Program-made: the position numbers and the translations under genes | Notes under the pieces: generated by a model | Database searches by the model: none | Seen by the model: only the letters and a program-made list of their open reading frames with translations | What the model was told of the DNA's origin: nothing | In this document: in pieces, positions 34,340 to 43,251 of the stretch | Numbering within the stretch: position 1 is the first letter of the stretch | How the letters are laid out: the number at the start of each line of letters is the position of its first letter | Source: Caballeronia sp. M1242 | GTDB taxonomy: Bacteria > Pseudomonadota > Gammaproteobacteria > Burkholderiales > Burkholderiaceae | Length of the DNA: 64,000 bases | NCBI RefSeq assembly: GCF_017220215.1 | Contig: NZ_CP071130.1 | Coordinates: 930,001-994,000 of the forward strand | Direction of reading: 5' to 3'

Positions 34340-34621
34340 GAGTCACCCGTCTTAAAGTGCCCTGCTCGTTCGAATGGCATTGCTGTCACGCCGGCAGGTG
34401 TCCTGAACGCGCCCTCCTGAATTGCTCGCGTTGCGCCTATTGCGCTTTGCCGGCGACAAGCTACAAATAATACTGGTAGTGAAAGCCCTTAGTCTCGAAA
34501 ATCGCCCGCGAAATTTTGGGCGGCCGGGACCATGTCCATCGGATGAGGGCGGCCGTTCCGTCGCTAAATAACCGGAACGACTCTTGCCGAAGCCCTTCTT
34601 TGTTTGCAGGAGGAACGCGAG

Positions 34622-35212
34622 ATGAACAACGCCGAATCCAACGAGCCGCAAGACAGGCAAGCCGGCCGCGCGGCCGACAGTCCCATCAAGACGCCGTCGA
34701 CGGAGACGGCGCACATCCGCGTGAACGATGCCAAAGCGGCGGAGTCCGGCCGCGACGCGCGTCCGCAAGCGGCGCAAGGCGAGCCAGCGGCGGCGGCGAC
34801 GGATGCCGCGCAGCGCCGCCCGCGTGGCGTCGATGTGCTCAATGACGACACGCTCGACGACACCGTCGATACCGACGCGAAGAACATTCACGCGAAACGC
34901 GAAGCGGAAATGCTCGCGCGCGAACCCGACGCCGTGATCTTTTCGAATGCCACGCTATCGAATCATGTGCCCGAGGCGAGCGGCGTTCTGGCCGGTTTCG
35001 ATAGCCGCCCGGGGCAAAAGGGGTTCGCGCTCGCGGTGGCGAACGGCTATCGCGTCATCGATCGGGGAATGGTCGCGCCCGCGGTGCCGGACGTCGAGGA
35101 ACATCTGCGCTTCGTCGCGCGTGATGCGCACGGCCATACGCTGGAGGGGCGCACGCACTATGCGCTGAACCACTTGCGGCCGTCGCGGCTGATCGTGATT
35201 GAGCGGTCCTGA
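34622..35212 (+). CDS. Hypothetical protein with disordered N-terminus
   Basis: The product has 196 residues from ATG 34622, with AGGAGG upstream. The first 85 or so residues are low complexity, rich in Ala, Asp, Arg and Gln, and probably disordered. The remainder (VIFSNATLSNHVPEASG, RPGQKGFALAVANGYRVIDRG, HLRFVARDAHGHTLEGRTHYALNHLRPSRLIV) looks like a small folded domain of mainly beta strands. I do not recognise the family. It is a single gene, convergent with the small gene at 35260. Confidence 0.7.
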   Translation: MNNAESNEPQDRQAGRAADSPIKTPSTETAHIRVNDAKAAESGRDARPQAAQGEPAAAATDAAQRRPRGVDVLNDDTLDDTVDTDAKNIHAKREAEMLAREPDAVIFSNATLSNHVPEASGVLAGFDSRPGQKGFALAVANGYRVIDRGMVAPAVPDVEEHLRFVARDAHGHTLEGRTHYALNHLRPSRLIVIERS

Positions 35213-35221
35213 ACGGCTTCG

Positions 35222-35250
35222 AAAAACTGGGCGGCCGCGCGGGGCCGCCC
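35222..35250 (-). terminator. Intrinsic terminator of the small gene at 35260-35412
   Basis: The stem GGGCGGCC / GGCCGCCC (8 bp, 6-nt loop, 35229-35250) is followed on the minus strand by AG and five T residues (35226-35222). It lies 9 nt after the stop of the small minus-strand gene, and would also face transcripts from the convergent gene. Confidence 0.85.
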
Positions 35251-35259
35251 TCGCAGCGC

Positions 35260-36041
<782 letters not shown>

Positions 36042-36129
36042 CGCCACTTCTCGCCGCGGCTTTTCATCGCGCCTTCGCGCGGGCACAATGCGTTGCCGTT
36101 CTCCCACTGCAACGCTTGCGAGGCTGCTC

Positions 36130-36729
36130 ATGAAAATCGCTGTCATCGGCGCGACCGGCACGGTAGGCCGGGCCGTCTGCGCCGAATTCCAACCGCGTCA
36201 TGAAGTCATCGAGATCGGCGCGACGCGTGGCGCGCATCGCGTCAATCTGCTCGATCTGGACAGCATCAAGCGTCTTTTCGATGCCATCGGTCGGGTCGAT
36301 GCGATTGTCGCCACGGCCGGTCATGTCTACTTCGGCGAGCTCGTCAAGATGACGCCCGAGCAGTTTCGCCTGGGCCTCGACGACAAGCTCATGGGCCAGG
36401 TCAACCTCGTGCTCACGGCGCGCGACTATCTCAACGACGGCGGCTCCTTCACGCTGACGAGCGGCATCGTCGGGGCGGAGCCGATCCGGCAAGGCTCGAG
36501 CGCGGCAGCCGTCAACGGCGCGATCGAAGGCTTCGTGCGCGGCGCGGCGATCGAACTGCCGCGCGGCCTGCGCATCAACGCCGTGAGCCCGACCATGCTC
36601 GAAGAAGCGCGCGAGAGCTTCGGGCCGTATTTCCGCGGCTTCGAGGCGGCGAGCGGCGCGCGCGTGGCATTGGCCTATAGCCGCAGCGTGGAAGGCGCGG
36701 AAACCGGCCGCGTGTATGCCGTGCATTGA
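36130..36729 (+). CDS. Short-chain dehydrogenase-like protein lacking the YxxxK site
   Basis: The product has 199 residues from ATG 36130. The NAD(P)-binding GATGTVG motif is near residues 7-13, but where SDR enzymes have Tyr-x-x-x-Lys this protein reads GSSAAAVNGAIEGF. A Ser (LTSGIVG) is kept, and RINAVSP, the cofactor-side segment, is intact. This matches the small Lin1944-like SDR group, known to have lost the usual active site and to be of undetermined function. Binding of a nucleotide is likely; catalysis is doubtful. Confidence 0.85.
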   Translation: MKIAVIGATGTVGRAVCAEFQPRHEVIEIGATRGAHRVNLLDLDSIKRLFDAIGRVDAIVATAGHVYFGELVKMTPEQFRLGLDDKLMGQVNLVLTARDYLNDGGSFTLTSGIVGAEPIRQGSSAAAVNGAIEGFVRGAAIELPRGLRINAVSPTMLEEARESFGPYFRGFEAASGARVALAYSRSVEGAETGRVYAVH

Positions 36730-36777
36730 GCGCGTCGTTCGCTTGAGCTCGGCGCTTGCGTAAAGAGGAGCAGCGCG

Positions 36778-37203
36778 ATGGAATGGACTCGTGGCGAATG
36801 GCGCGTGACGACGGACGTCGCTTCGTTCGACTTCGACGTGATTCACCGCTATCTGAGCGAAGTGGCGTACTGGTCGCCGGGCGTCGCGCGGGAAACCGTC
36901 GAGCGCGCGGCGCGTCATTCGCTCGCGTTCGGCCTCTTCGAAGGCGCGCGGCAGATCGGCTATGCACGCATGGTTACCGATACCGCGACCTTCGCCTATC
37001 TCGCGGACGTTTTCGTGCTGCCCGAGCGTCAGGGCGCGGGCCTCGGCAAGTGGATGATCGAATGCGTGATGGCGCATCCCGACTTGCAGGGCTTGCGCCG
37101 CATGATGCTCGTCACGTCCGACGCGCACGGGCTCTATACGCGCTTCGGCTTTCGCGCGAGCGCCCATCCCGAGCGGATCATGGAGAAGATCGCGAAGGCT
37201 TAA
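36778..37203 (+). CDS. GNAT family N-acetyltransferase
   Basis: The product has 141 residues from ATG 36778, with AGAGGAG upstream. The acetyl-CoA site is visible in VFVLPERQGAGLGKWMIE, with the R/QxxGxG/A pattern (QGAGLG), and the C-terminal GLYTRFGF. The substrate is unknown. Its stop codon overlaps that of the SMP-30 gene on the other strand by 4 nt. It follows the SDR gene by 48 nt and may share its transcript. Confidence 0.9.
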   Translation: MEWTRGEWRVTTDVASFDFDVIHRYLSEVAYWSPGVARETVERAARHSLAFGLFEGARQIGYARMVTDTATFAYLADVFVLPERQGAGLGKWMIECVMAHPDLQGLRRMMLVTSDAHGLYTRFGFRASAHPERIMEKIAKA

Positions 37204-38138
37204 CCGCCCTTCGCCCCTTGCGTGTTCACATAAAGCGAATAAAGCCCGTGGCTCGCCGCCATGAAGAGCCGGTTGCGATGCCGTCCGCCGAAGCACACGT
37301 TCGCGCACCGCTCGGGCAGGTCGATGTGGCCGATCGCCTCGCCTTGCGGCGTGAAGACGCGCACGCCGTCGAGCTCGGCGTCGCCCATGCCCCAGCCGCA
37401 CCACAGATTGCCGTGAATGTCGACGCGAAAGCCATCGGGCGTGCCGGGACCCGCGTCGATGACTTCGCGCCGCTTGCCGAGCGCGCGGCCGCCGTCGAGC
37501 ACATCGAACGCGATGATCTTGCGCGGCGTCGAGCGCGACTCCACCACGTACAGCACCGATTCGTCGGGTGAAAACGCGAGTCCGTTGGGGCCGATGAAGT
37601 CGTCGATCATCACGGTGATCTCGCCGGTCTGGCCGTCGACGCGGTACACGCACGGCTTCAGTTCCGAGGGCTGCTTCTCGCCTTCGTAGAAGCCGTCGAT
37701 GCCGAAGGTCGGATCGCTGAACCAGATCGAGCCGTCCGACTTCACGACGACATCGTTCGGCGAATTGAGCGGCTTGCCGTCATAGCGATCCGCGAGCACG
37801 GTGATGGAGCCGTCGTACTCCGTGCGCGTCACGCGCCGCGTGAGATGCTCGCAGGTCACGAGCCGCCCTTCGCGGTCGCGCGTGTTGCCGTTCGCGTTGT
37901 TCGACGGCTTGCGGAACACGCTGACCTGCCCGCTTTCCTCGTCCCACCGCAGGATGCGGTTGTTCGGTATGTCGCTCCACAAGAGATACCGCCCGTCGCC
38001 GAACCACACCGGCCCTTCCGACCAGCGCGCGCCCTGATAGAGACACTCGACCGACGCCGATGCGATGCGCAGCGCGTTGAAACGCGGATCGAGCACGCGC
38101 ACGGCGGGGTCGGGATAGCGGCGGTCGGAAAGGGTCAT
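37200..38138 (-). CDS. SMP-30/gluconolactonase family protein
   Basis: The product has 312 residues from ATG 38138. Metal-binding positions of the six-bladed propeller are recognisable: WSEGPVW (Glu), NSPNDVVV (Asn), GPNGLAF and GTPDGFRVD (Asp). Such enzymes open sugar lactones. Its neighbour on the same strand, 161 nt upstream, is a ketoglutarate-semialdehyde dehydrogenase, which suggests a sugar-acid oxidation pathway, but no dehydratase or sugar dehydrogenase is seen here. Confidence 0.9.
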   Translation of the reverse strand: MTLSDRRYPDPAVRVLDPRFNALRIASASVECLYQGARWSEGPVWFGDGRYLLWSDIPNNRILRWDEESGQVSVFRKPSNNANGNTRDREGRLVTCEHLTRRVTRTEYDGSITVLADRYDGKPLNSPNDVVVKSDGSIWFSDPTFGIDGFYEGEKQPSELKPCVYRVDGQTGEITVMIDDFIGPNGLAFSPDESVLYVVESRSTPRKIIAFDVLDGGRALGKRREVIDAGPGTPDGFRVDIHGNLWCGWGMGDAELDGVRVFTPQGEAIGHIDLPERCANVCFGGRHRNRLFMAASHGLYSLYVNTQGAKGG

Positions 38139-38299
38139 CTGTTTGAGTTTTCGTTGAAGGTTGGACGAGATGTAGCGGGAAGCGCGGCGGCATCGCGCTC
38201 TTGCGCGGCTTCGATTACGCCATCGATCGCAACGCGAGCGCCGCCGCCGCGCCGTGAATCGCCGAGCCGGCGGCGGTCAGAAGTGCCGTAACGGCGGTG

Positions 38300-39877
38300 T
38301 CAGTTCGGCCCCAGTTCGCCATCGCGCAGGCGCCAGAGATTCAGCGGGTTTTCGTCGGCGAGCGCCTGGGGCAAGAGCGCCGCCGGCAAGTCCTGATAGC
38401 ACACCGGCCGCAGAAAACGCTCGATCGCCATCGCGCCGACCGATGTCGAGCGGCCATCGGATGTCGCCGGATACGGGCCGCCGTGAACCATCGCGTACGA
38501 CACCTCGACGCCCGTCGGAAAGCCGTTCGCCAGAATCCGCCCGGCCTTGCGTTCGAGCACCGGCAACAGACGCCGCGCGAAGTCGATGTCGTCGTTATCC
38601 ATCAGCAGCGTCGCCGTCAGCTGGCCTTCGAGCTGACGCGCCACCGCGATCATCTGGTCCTCGTCCTCGCACGCGACGATCACGGACGTCGGCCCGAAGA
38701 TCTCGTCGGCGAGATGCGGCGTCGCGAGAAACTGCTCCGCGCTCACCCGATACAGCGCCGGCAGCGCGCCGCTCGCCGCCTCTGTCTCCTTTCCCGTCGC
38801 GACGCGCTGCGCGCCCGAATCGTCGCGATGCCGGATGCCGTCCTCGTACGCCGCCGCGATGCCTGCGGTGAGCATGGTCTGCGCGTCCTTCTTTTCGAGC
38901 GCGGCTGTCGCGTGATCTACGAAAGCGTCGAGCTTCGCGTCCGCGAGCGCGAACACGAGGCCCGGGTTCGTGCAGAACTGTCCGACGCCGAGCGTCACCG
39001 AGTCGATGTAGCCCGCCGCAAGCGACTCGCCGCGCGTGGCGAGCGCGCCCGGCAGCGCGAACATCGGGTTGACGCTGCTCATTTCCGCGAAGACCGGGAT
39101 CGGCTCAGAGCGCTTCGCTGCGATTTCCATCAGCGCCAGCCCGCCGCGCCGCGAGCCCGTGAAACCGACCGCCTTGATGGCCGGATGCGCGACGAGCGCC
39201 TCGCCGATGGCATTGCCCGCCCCGACGACGAGCGAGAACACGCCTTCATGCAGGCCCGTCTCGGCGACGGCCTTCTGCACCGCGCGCCCGACCATCTCGG
39301 AGGTGCCGAGATGCGCCGGATGCGACTTCACGACGACCGGACAGCCCGCTGCCAGCGCAGCCGCCGTGTCGCCGCCCGCCACCGAAAACGCCAGCGGGAA
39401 ATTGCTCGCGCCGAACACGGCGACCGGTCCGACCGGGATCTTCTGCAAGCGCAGGTCCGGGCGCGGCGCGGGCTTGCGCTCCGGCTGCGCGGAATCGAGC
39501 GTCGCCGCGAGCCAGCGCCCTTCGCGCACGAGCGACGCAAAGAGCCGCAACTGCGCGACGGTGCGGGCGCGTTCGCCTTCGAGCCGCGCCTTCGCCAGCG
39601 CGGATTCGGCCTGCGCGCGCTCGATGAGCGCATCGCCCATTCCGAGGATGTTGTCCGCGATCGCTTCCAGCAGTTGCGCGCGCGTCTCCAGCGGCGCCTG
39701 GCGGTACGGATCGAACGCGGCGTCGGCCAGTTCGCACGCGCGCCCGACTTCCGCCGCCCCGCCGCCGCCGAACACGGGTTCGAGATCGACGTTGCGCGCC
39801 GGGTCGAAGGCGCGCAGCGAGGCGTCCGTGCCCCGCACGGCCGTCGCGCCGATGAGCATGTCTCCGGTGATCATCAT
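38300..39877 (-). CDS. 2,5-dioxovalerate (alpha-ketoglutarate semialdehyde) dehydrogenase
   Basis: The product has 525 residues from ATG 39877, with GGAGA upstream. It belongs to the aldehyde dehydrogenase superfamily: catalytic Cys302 in GVGQFCTNPG, Glu in FAEMSSVNP, and the cofactor loop GFTGSRRGG. The segment GVEVSYAMVHGGPYPAT is typical of KGSADH. This enzyme makes 2-oxoglutarate at the end of oxidative arabinose, xylose, glucarate/galactarate and hydroxyproline routes. It precedes the SMP-30 gene on the same strand. Confidence 0.88.
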   Translation of the reverse strand: MMITGDMLIGATAVRGTDASLRAFDPARNVDLEPVFGGGGAAEVGRACELADAAFDPYRQAPLETRAQLLEAIADNILGMGDALIERAQAESALAKARLEGERARTVAQLRLFASLVREGRWLAATLDSAQPERKPAPRPDLRLQKIPVGPVAVFGASNFPLAFSVAGGDTAAALAAGCPVVVKSHPAHLGTSEMVGRAVQKAVAETGLHEGVFSLVVGAGNAIGEALVAHPAIKAVGFTGSRRGGLALMEIAAKRSEPIPVFAEMSSVNPMFALPGALATRGESLAAGYIDSVTLGVGQFCTNPGLVFALADAKLDAFVDHATAALEKKDAQTMLTAGIAAAYEDGIRHRDDSGAQRVATGKETEAASGALPALYRVSAEQFLATPHLADEIFGPTSVIVACEDEDQMIAVARQLEGQLTATLLMDNDDIDFARRLLPVLERKAGRILANGFPTGVEVSYAMVHGGPYPATSDGRSTSVGAMAIERFLRPVCYQDLPAALLPQALADENPLNLWRLRDGELGPN

Positions 39878-39959
39878 GGTGATTTCTCCGTGCTGGTGCT
39901 GCCGCCCGTCAGGGGCGCCAACGAGTGTGAACGTGCCGCGCACGCATGACGCGTGCCGC

Positions 39960-41543
39960 TCAGCCCTTGCCGGCCCGCCGGAACGTGATATGCCCGATGC
40001 GCCGCACGAGGAGCGCCGCGACGAGCGCGGCCACGCCCGTCAGCATGACGCCGATGTGCACCGACTGCACGAGCGCATCGCGGGCAGCGTCGAAGAGCGC
40101 GGGCGCGTCGAGCCCCGCCGCCGTCAGCTCGCGCAGCACGGTGTCGCGCAACGCTTCGTCGACGAGAATACGCGGGTCGGCGAAACGCGGCTGCCACTGC
40201 GCCGCCGCCCCCGCGCCGAGCACGCTGATCGTGCGCGTCACGACGTTCGCGTAATGATGCGCGACGATCGTCCCCACGATGCTCGTGCCGAGCATGCCGC
40301 CCACCATGCGCGTCGATTGCAGCAGCGCCGTCGTGATGCCGAAGCGCTCGCGGCCCGCTATTTCCTGGCCGAACACGTTCATGTTGTTGAGCACGAAGCC
40401 CAGGCCGATGCCGACCGCGGCCATCGGCAATTCGATCCACACGTGCGGCGTCGTGGCGCGCGCAAACGCCAGCGCAACCGACGCCACCAGCAAGAGCGAA
40501 AAGCCGATGGTCAGAATCTTCGTCGGCTTGCGCAGATGGATCACGATGCGCGTGTTCACGAAGCTGCCGATGGCGATGCACGCGGCAATCGGCGTCGCGA
40601 GCAGACCGGCTTCCTGCGGCGACAGCCCGAAGCCGCCCTGCAACAGCAGCGGCGCGAAGAAGATCAGCGAGAACATCACGAAGCCCGCGAGAAACGACAG
40701 CGTGAACAGCGTGACCAGATGCGGATCGCGGAAGATGTCGAGCGGCAGGATCGGATGCGTCGCGCGCCGTTCGCAGACCAAGAGCGCCGCCGCGCCCGCC
40801 ACGACCACGCAGCCGAGCGCGATGTTGCCGCCCGAGAGGCCGCTTTTCGGCACGGACTCGATCAGCGACTGAAACCCGCCGAGCACGAGCGCGACGAGCG
40901 CCGCGCCGAGCCAGTCGATCTTCACGCCGCCTTCGCGCGGCCGGTGCAGATTCGGCAGATGCGCCCAGATGAAGTACAGCGCCGCCGCGCCGACCGGCAG
41001 ATTGACGAGGAAGGTCGAACGCCAGCCCCAGTGCTGGCTCATCCAGCCGCCGAGCGACGGTCCCGCCGCCGTGCCGATGCCGTAGGCCGCCGCGAGCACC
41101 ACTTGCCAGCGCACGCGCGTGCGCGGATCGGGGAACAGATCGGGAATCGCGGCGAACGCGGTGCCGACCATCATGCCGCCGCCGACGCCTTGCAGCCCGC
41201 GCGCCAGCGCGAGAAACAGCATGTTCGGCGCGAGCCCGCACAGCACGGACGCCACGGTGAACGTGATCACCGCCGCGATGACGAAGCGCTTGCGCCCGAA
41301 GTAGTCGCCGAGCCGCCCGAACACGGGCACCGTGACGACGGAGGCCAGCAGATAGGCACTCGCGATCCACGCGTAATACTCGAAGCCGTGCAGTTCCGCG
41401 ACGATGGACGGCAGCGCCGTGCTGACCACGGTCTGATCCAGCGCGACCAGCATGTTGACGAGGCCGATGCCGAGCATCGCGTAAAGAGCCGTGCGGAACG
41501 CAAGTGCGTGCGGAGGGGCGTCGGTCATGCGGGCGTCGGTCAT
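39960..41543 (-). CDS. MFS transporter, DHA2 (EmrB/QacA) family
   Basis: The product has 527 residues and about 14 hydrophobic segments. Motif A is GRLGDYFGRKRF; LDQTVVSTALPSI near the N-terminus is the DHA2 signature; motif C-like GPSLGGWMSQHWGWR is present. It would export drugs or other toxic compounds by proton antiport. The first 12 residues reflect a small tandem repeat of the DNA (MTDARMTDAPP), so the true start may be the second ATG at 41528. A palindrome (41556-41569) lies just upstream. No HlyD-type partner is adjacent. Confidence 0.9.
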   Translation of the reverse strand: MTDARMTDAPPHALAFRTALYAMLGIGLVNMLVALDQTVVSTALPSIVAELHGFEYYAWIASAYLLASVVTVPVFGRLGDYFGRKRFVIAAVITFTVASVLCGLAPNMLFLALARGLQGVGGGMMVGTAFAAIPDLFPDPRTRVRWQVVLAAAYGIGTAAGPSLGGWMSQHWGWRSTFLVNLPVGAAALYFIWAHLPNLHRPREGGVKIDWLGAALVALVLGGFQSLIESVPKSGLSGGNIALGCVVVAGAAALLVCERRATHPILPLDIFRDPHLVTLFTLSFLAGFVMFSLIFFAPLLLQGGFGLSPQEAGLLATPIAACIAIGSFVNTRIVIHLRKPTKILTIGFSLLLVASVALAFARATTPHVWIELPMAAVGIGLGFVLNNMNVFGQEIAGRERFGITTALLQSTRMVGGMLGTSIVGTIVAHHYANVVTRTISVLGAGAAAQWQPRFADPRILVDEALRDTVLRELTAAGLDAPALFDAARDALVQSVHIGVMLTGVAALVAALLVRRIGHITFRRAGKG

Positions 41544-41555
41544 GCGGTCGGGTGT

Positions 41556-41569
41556 TAAGCGGGCGCTTA
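41556..41569. promoter_or_regulatory. Palindromic candidate operator for the MFS gene
   Basis: TAAGCG-GG-CGCTTA is a perfect 6-2-6 inverted repeat 13 nt upstream of the MFS start codon. Such repeats are typical of TetR-family operators controlling efflux pumps. No regulator gene of that type is adjacent here, so the binding protein is not known. Confidence 0.5.
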
Positions 41570-41745
41570 GTCGGTGGAAAGACGAATTGTACGGCGTTGC
41601 ATGCGGCGGATCGACTCATCTCAGAAATGCGCGAGCCATATGCGGAATGCGCGCGCTATCCTGCCCGTGCGTTCGGCCGCGCCCACGCGCCGGGCCGCAG
41701 CGAGACGCCGCCTCGCATTCGACATCGATCCACGGAGCACACGCC

Positions 41746-42228
41746 ATGTTCAAACGCATCCTCGTCGCCATCGACGGCAGCCGCACGTCGCAACGCGCCT
41801 TCCAGACGGCGCTCGATCTCGCGGTCAAGCACGAGGCCGTCATGCAGCCGTTTTACGTCGTCGAAAGCGGGCCGCTCTACATGGACGTGCCCGGCTACGA
41901 TCCGTCGCCGCTGCAGGCGGGGCTCGCCGAGCAAGGCGCGACGCTCGCCCGCGAGGCCGGCTACGCGATGAAAGCGCGCGGCATTGCCGGCAGCGTCGTG
42001 ACCGCCGACGCCACCGCGAGCGACGACGTCGCCTCGCTGATTCTCTCGGCTGCCAGCACGTTCAATGCCGACCTGCTCGTGATGGGCACGCACGGCCGCA
42101 AGGGCATGCAACGGCTGATTCTCGGCAGCGTGGCCGAGCGTTGTCTGCGTCAGGCCACGCTGCCGGTGCTGTTGATTCCCTCGGCGGCAGGCGTTCCAAA
42201 CGTTCCGGACGCCGCGGATAACCCATGA
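41746..42228 (+). CDS. Universal stress protein (UspA family)
   Basis: The product has 160 residues from ATG 41746. The start MFKRILVAIDGS and the ATP-binding C-terminal motif GTHGRKGMQRLILGSVAE (G-x2-G-x9-G-S/T) are typical of nucleotide-binding USPs. In beta- and gammaproteobacteria such proteins are often induced by low oxygen. The next gene, 104 nt on, is an FNR-type regulator on the same strand. Confidence 0.93.
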   Translation: MFKRILVAIDGSRTSQRAFQTALDLAVKHEAVMQPFYVVESGPLYMDVPGYDPSPLQAGLAEQGATLAREAGYAMKARGIAGSVVTADATASDDVASLILSAASTFNADLLVMGTHGRKGMQRLILGSVAERCLRQATLPVLLIPSAAGVPNVPDAADNP

Positions 42229-42303
42229 TGTAAGCATTCGGCAAGGCGCCGGGGCGCGGCATTTTTTCGCGGTGTCGGCAACGTCTGCTATGGGACAATC
42301 GTT

Positions 42304-42317
42304 TTGTCATTTATCAA
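42304..42317. promoter_or_regulatory. Candidate FNR/CRP-type box upstream of the FNR-like regulator
   Basis: TTGTC-ATTT-ATCAA matches the FNR consensus TTGAT-N4-ATCAA at 8 of 10 defined bases, with one perfect half. It lies 15 nt before the start codon of an FNR-type gene whose recognition helix has the E..SR residues expected for this site. Autoregulation is inferred; the position would suit repression. Confidence 0.5.
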
Positions 42318-42332
42318 GAAACGAAGTCCGCC

Positions 42333-43055
42333 ATGTCCGATTCGACTTCCATGCGGCGCCGAGCCGCGCATTGTTCGAGCTGCGCCATGCGCCATCTTTG
42401 CATGCCCGAAGGGCTGTGCGCGAACGACGTCTCGCGGCTGGAGAACATCATCTCCGTCACGCGCAAGATACGGCGCGGCGAGGCGCTATTCCGCACGGGC
42501 GACCCGTTCGATTCGCTCTACGCCGTGCGCTCGGGCTCGCTCAAGACGCTCGTCACGCATGACGGCAGCCGCGACGGCGGCCGCGAGCGCGTCACCGGGC
42601 TGTTACTCGCGGGCGACGCGCTGGGCCTCGACGGCATCGGCGACGGGCGGCACACGTGCGACGCGGTGGCGCTGGAAGACAGCACGGTCTGCGTCGTGCC
42701 GTACGCGCTTTTCGAGCGCATGTGCCGCGAAACGGACGCGCTTCAGCGGCGCATGCACCGCATGATGAGCCAGGCGATCAACCGCGAATCGGACCATGTC
42801 GTGCGACTCGGCATGCTGCGCGCCGACGAACGCGTCGCGCGCCTTCTGCTCGACATGTCGGCGCGGCTCGCGCGGCGCGGCTATGCGGCGACGGAGTTCA
42901 CCATGCGCATGACGCGCGACGACATCGGCAGCTATCTCGGCATGACGCTCGAAACCGTGAGCCGCACGCTGTCGCGCTTCGACAAGCTCGGGCTCATCGA
43001 GGCGCACGGCAAATCCATCCGTATTCGCGATTTCGAGCGCCTGCGCAGTATCTGA
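42333..43055 (+). CDS. FNR-type oxygen-sensing transcriptional regulator
   Basis: The product has 240 residues. N-terminal Cys14, Cys17, Cys23 and Cys29 follow the FNR spacing (C-x2-C-x5-C-x5-C), and a further Cys109 matches the distal FNR ligand, so an oxygen-labile 4Fe-4S cluster is likely. A CRP-like sensor domain is followed by a helix-turn-helix, TRDDIGSYLGMTLETVSRTLSR, with E-x2-S-R for TTGAT recognition. It probably controls the anaerobic response, including perhaps the universal stress gene upstream. Confidence 0.92.
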   Translation: MSDSTSMRRRAAHCSSCAMRHLCMPEGLCANDVSRLENIISVTRKIRRGEALFRTGDPFDSLYAVRSGSLKTLVTHDGSRDGGRERVTGLLLAGDALGLDGIGDGRHTCDAVALEDSTVCVVPYALFERMCRETDALQRRMHRMMSQAINRESDHVVRLGMLRADERVARLLLDMSARLARRGYAATEFTMRMTRDDIGSYLGMTLETVSRTLSRFDKLGLIEAHGKSIRIRDFERLRSI

Positions 43056-43085
43056 CCGCTGTATCTAATCGCAGTATCTGACCGC
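43044..43085 (+). repeat. 16-bp direct repeat at the 3' end of the FNR-type gene
   Basis: CGCAGTATCTGACCGC occurs at 43044-43059, covering the stop codon, and again at 43070-43085, with 10 nt between. It looks like a small local duplication. A third partial copy (GTATCT) lies between them. Confidence 0.85.
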
Positions 43086-43251
43086 ATACCTGACAATCTG
43101 CCTGCCGCCCCGCCCCGCGTGGCTTCGCGCCGGATTCTTCGCCACGCCCGAACAAACGCGGGCCATTATCGGCTTGGCACGCGCCTCGCTTCGCATTAGT
43201 CTTTTGTGATTTCCAGGGCACAGCCTTGGCCTGCCACGGAGACCGAGCGAC

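Noticed and set aside
34352..34891. A 179-codon minus-strand frame opposite the gene at 34622
   Set aside because: It overlaps the N-terminal disordered region of a gene with a strong AGGAGG site; the antisense product is Arg-rich with no motif.
39036..41558. An 840-codon plus-strand frame across the dehydrogenase and MFS genes
   Set aside because: It crosses two well-supported genes and their intergenic gap, and has no recognisable domain.
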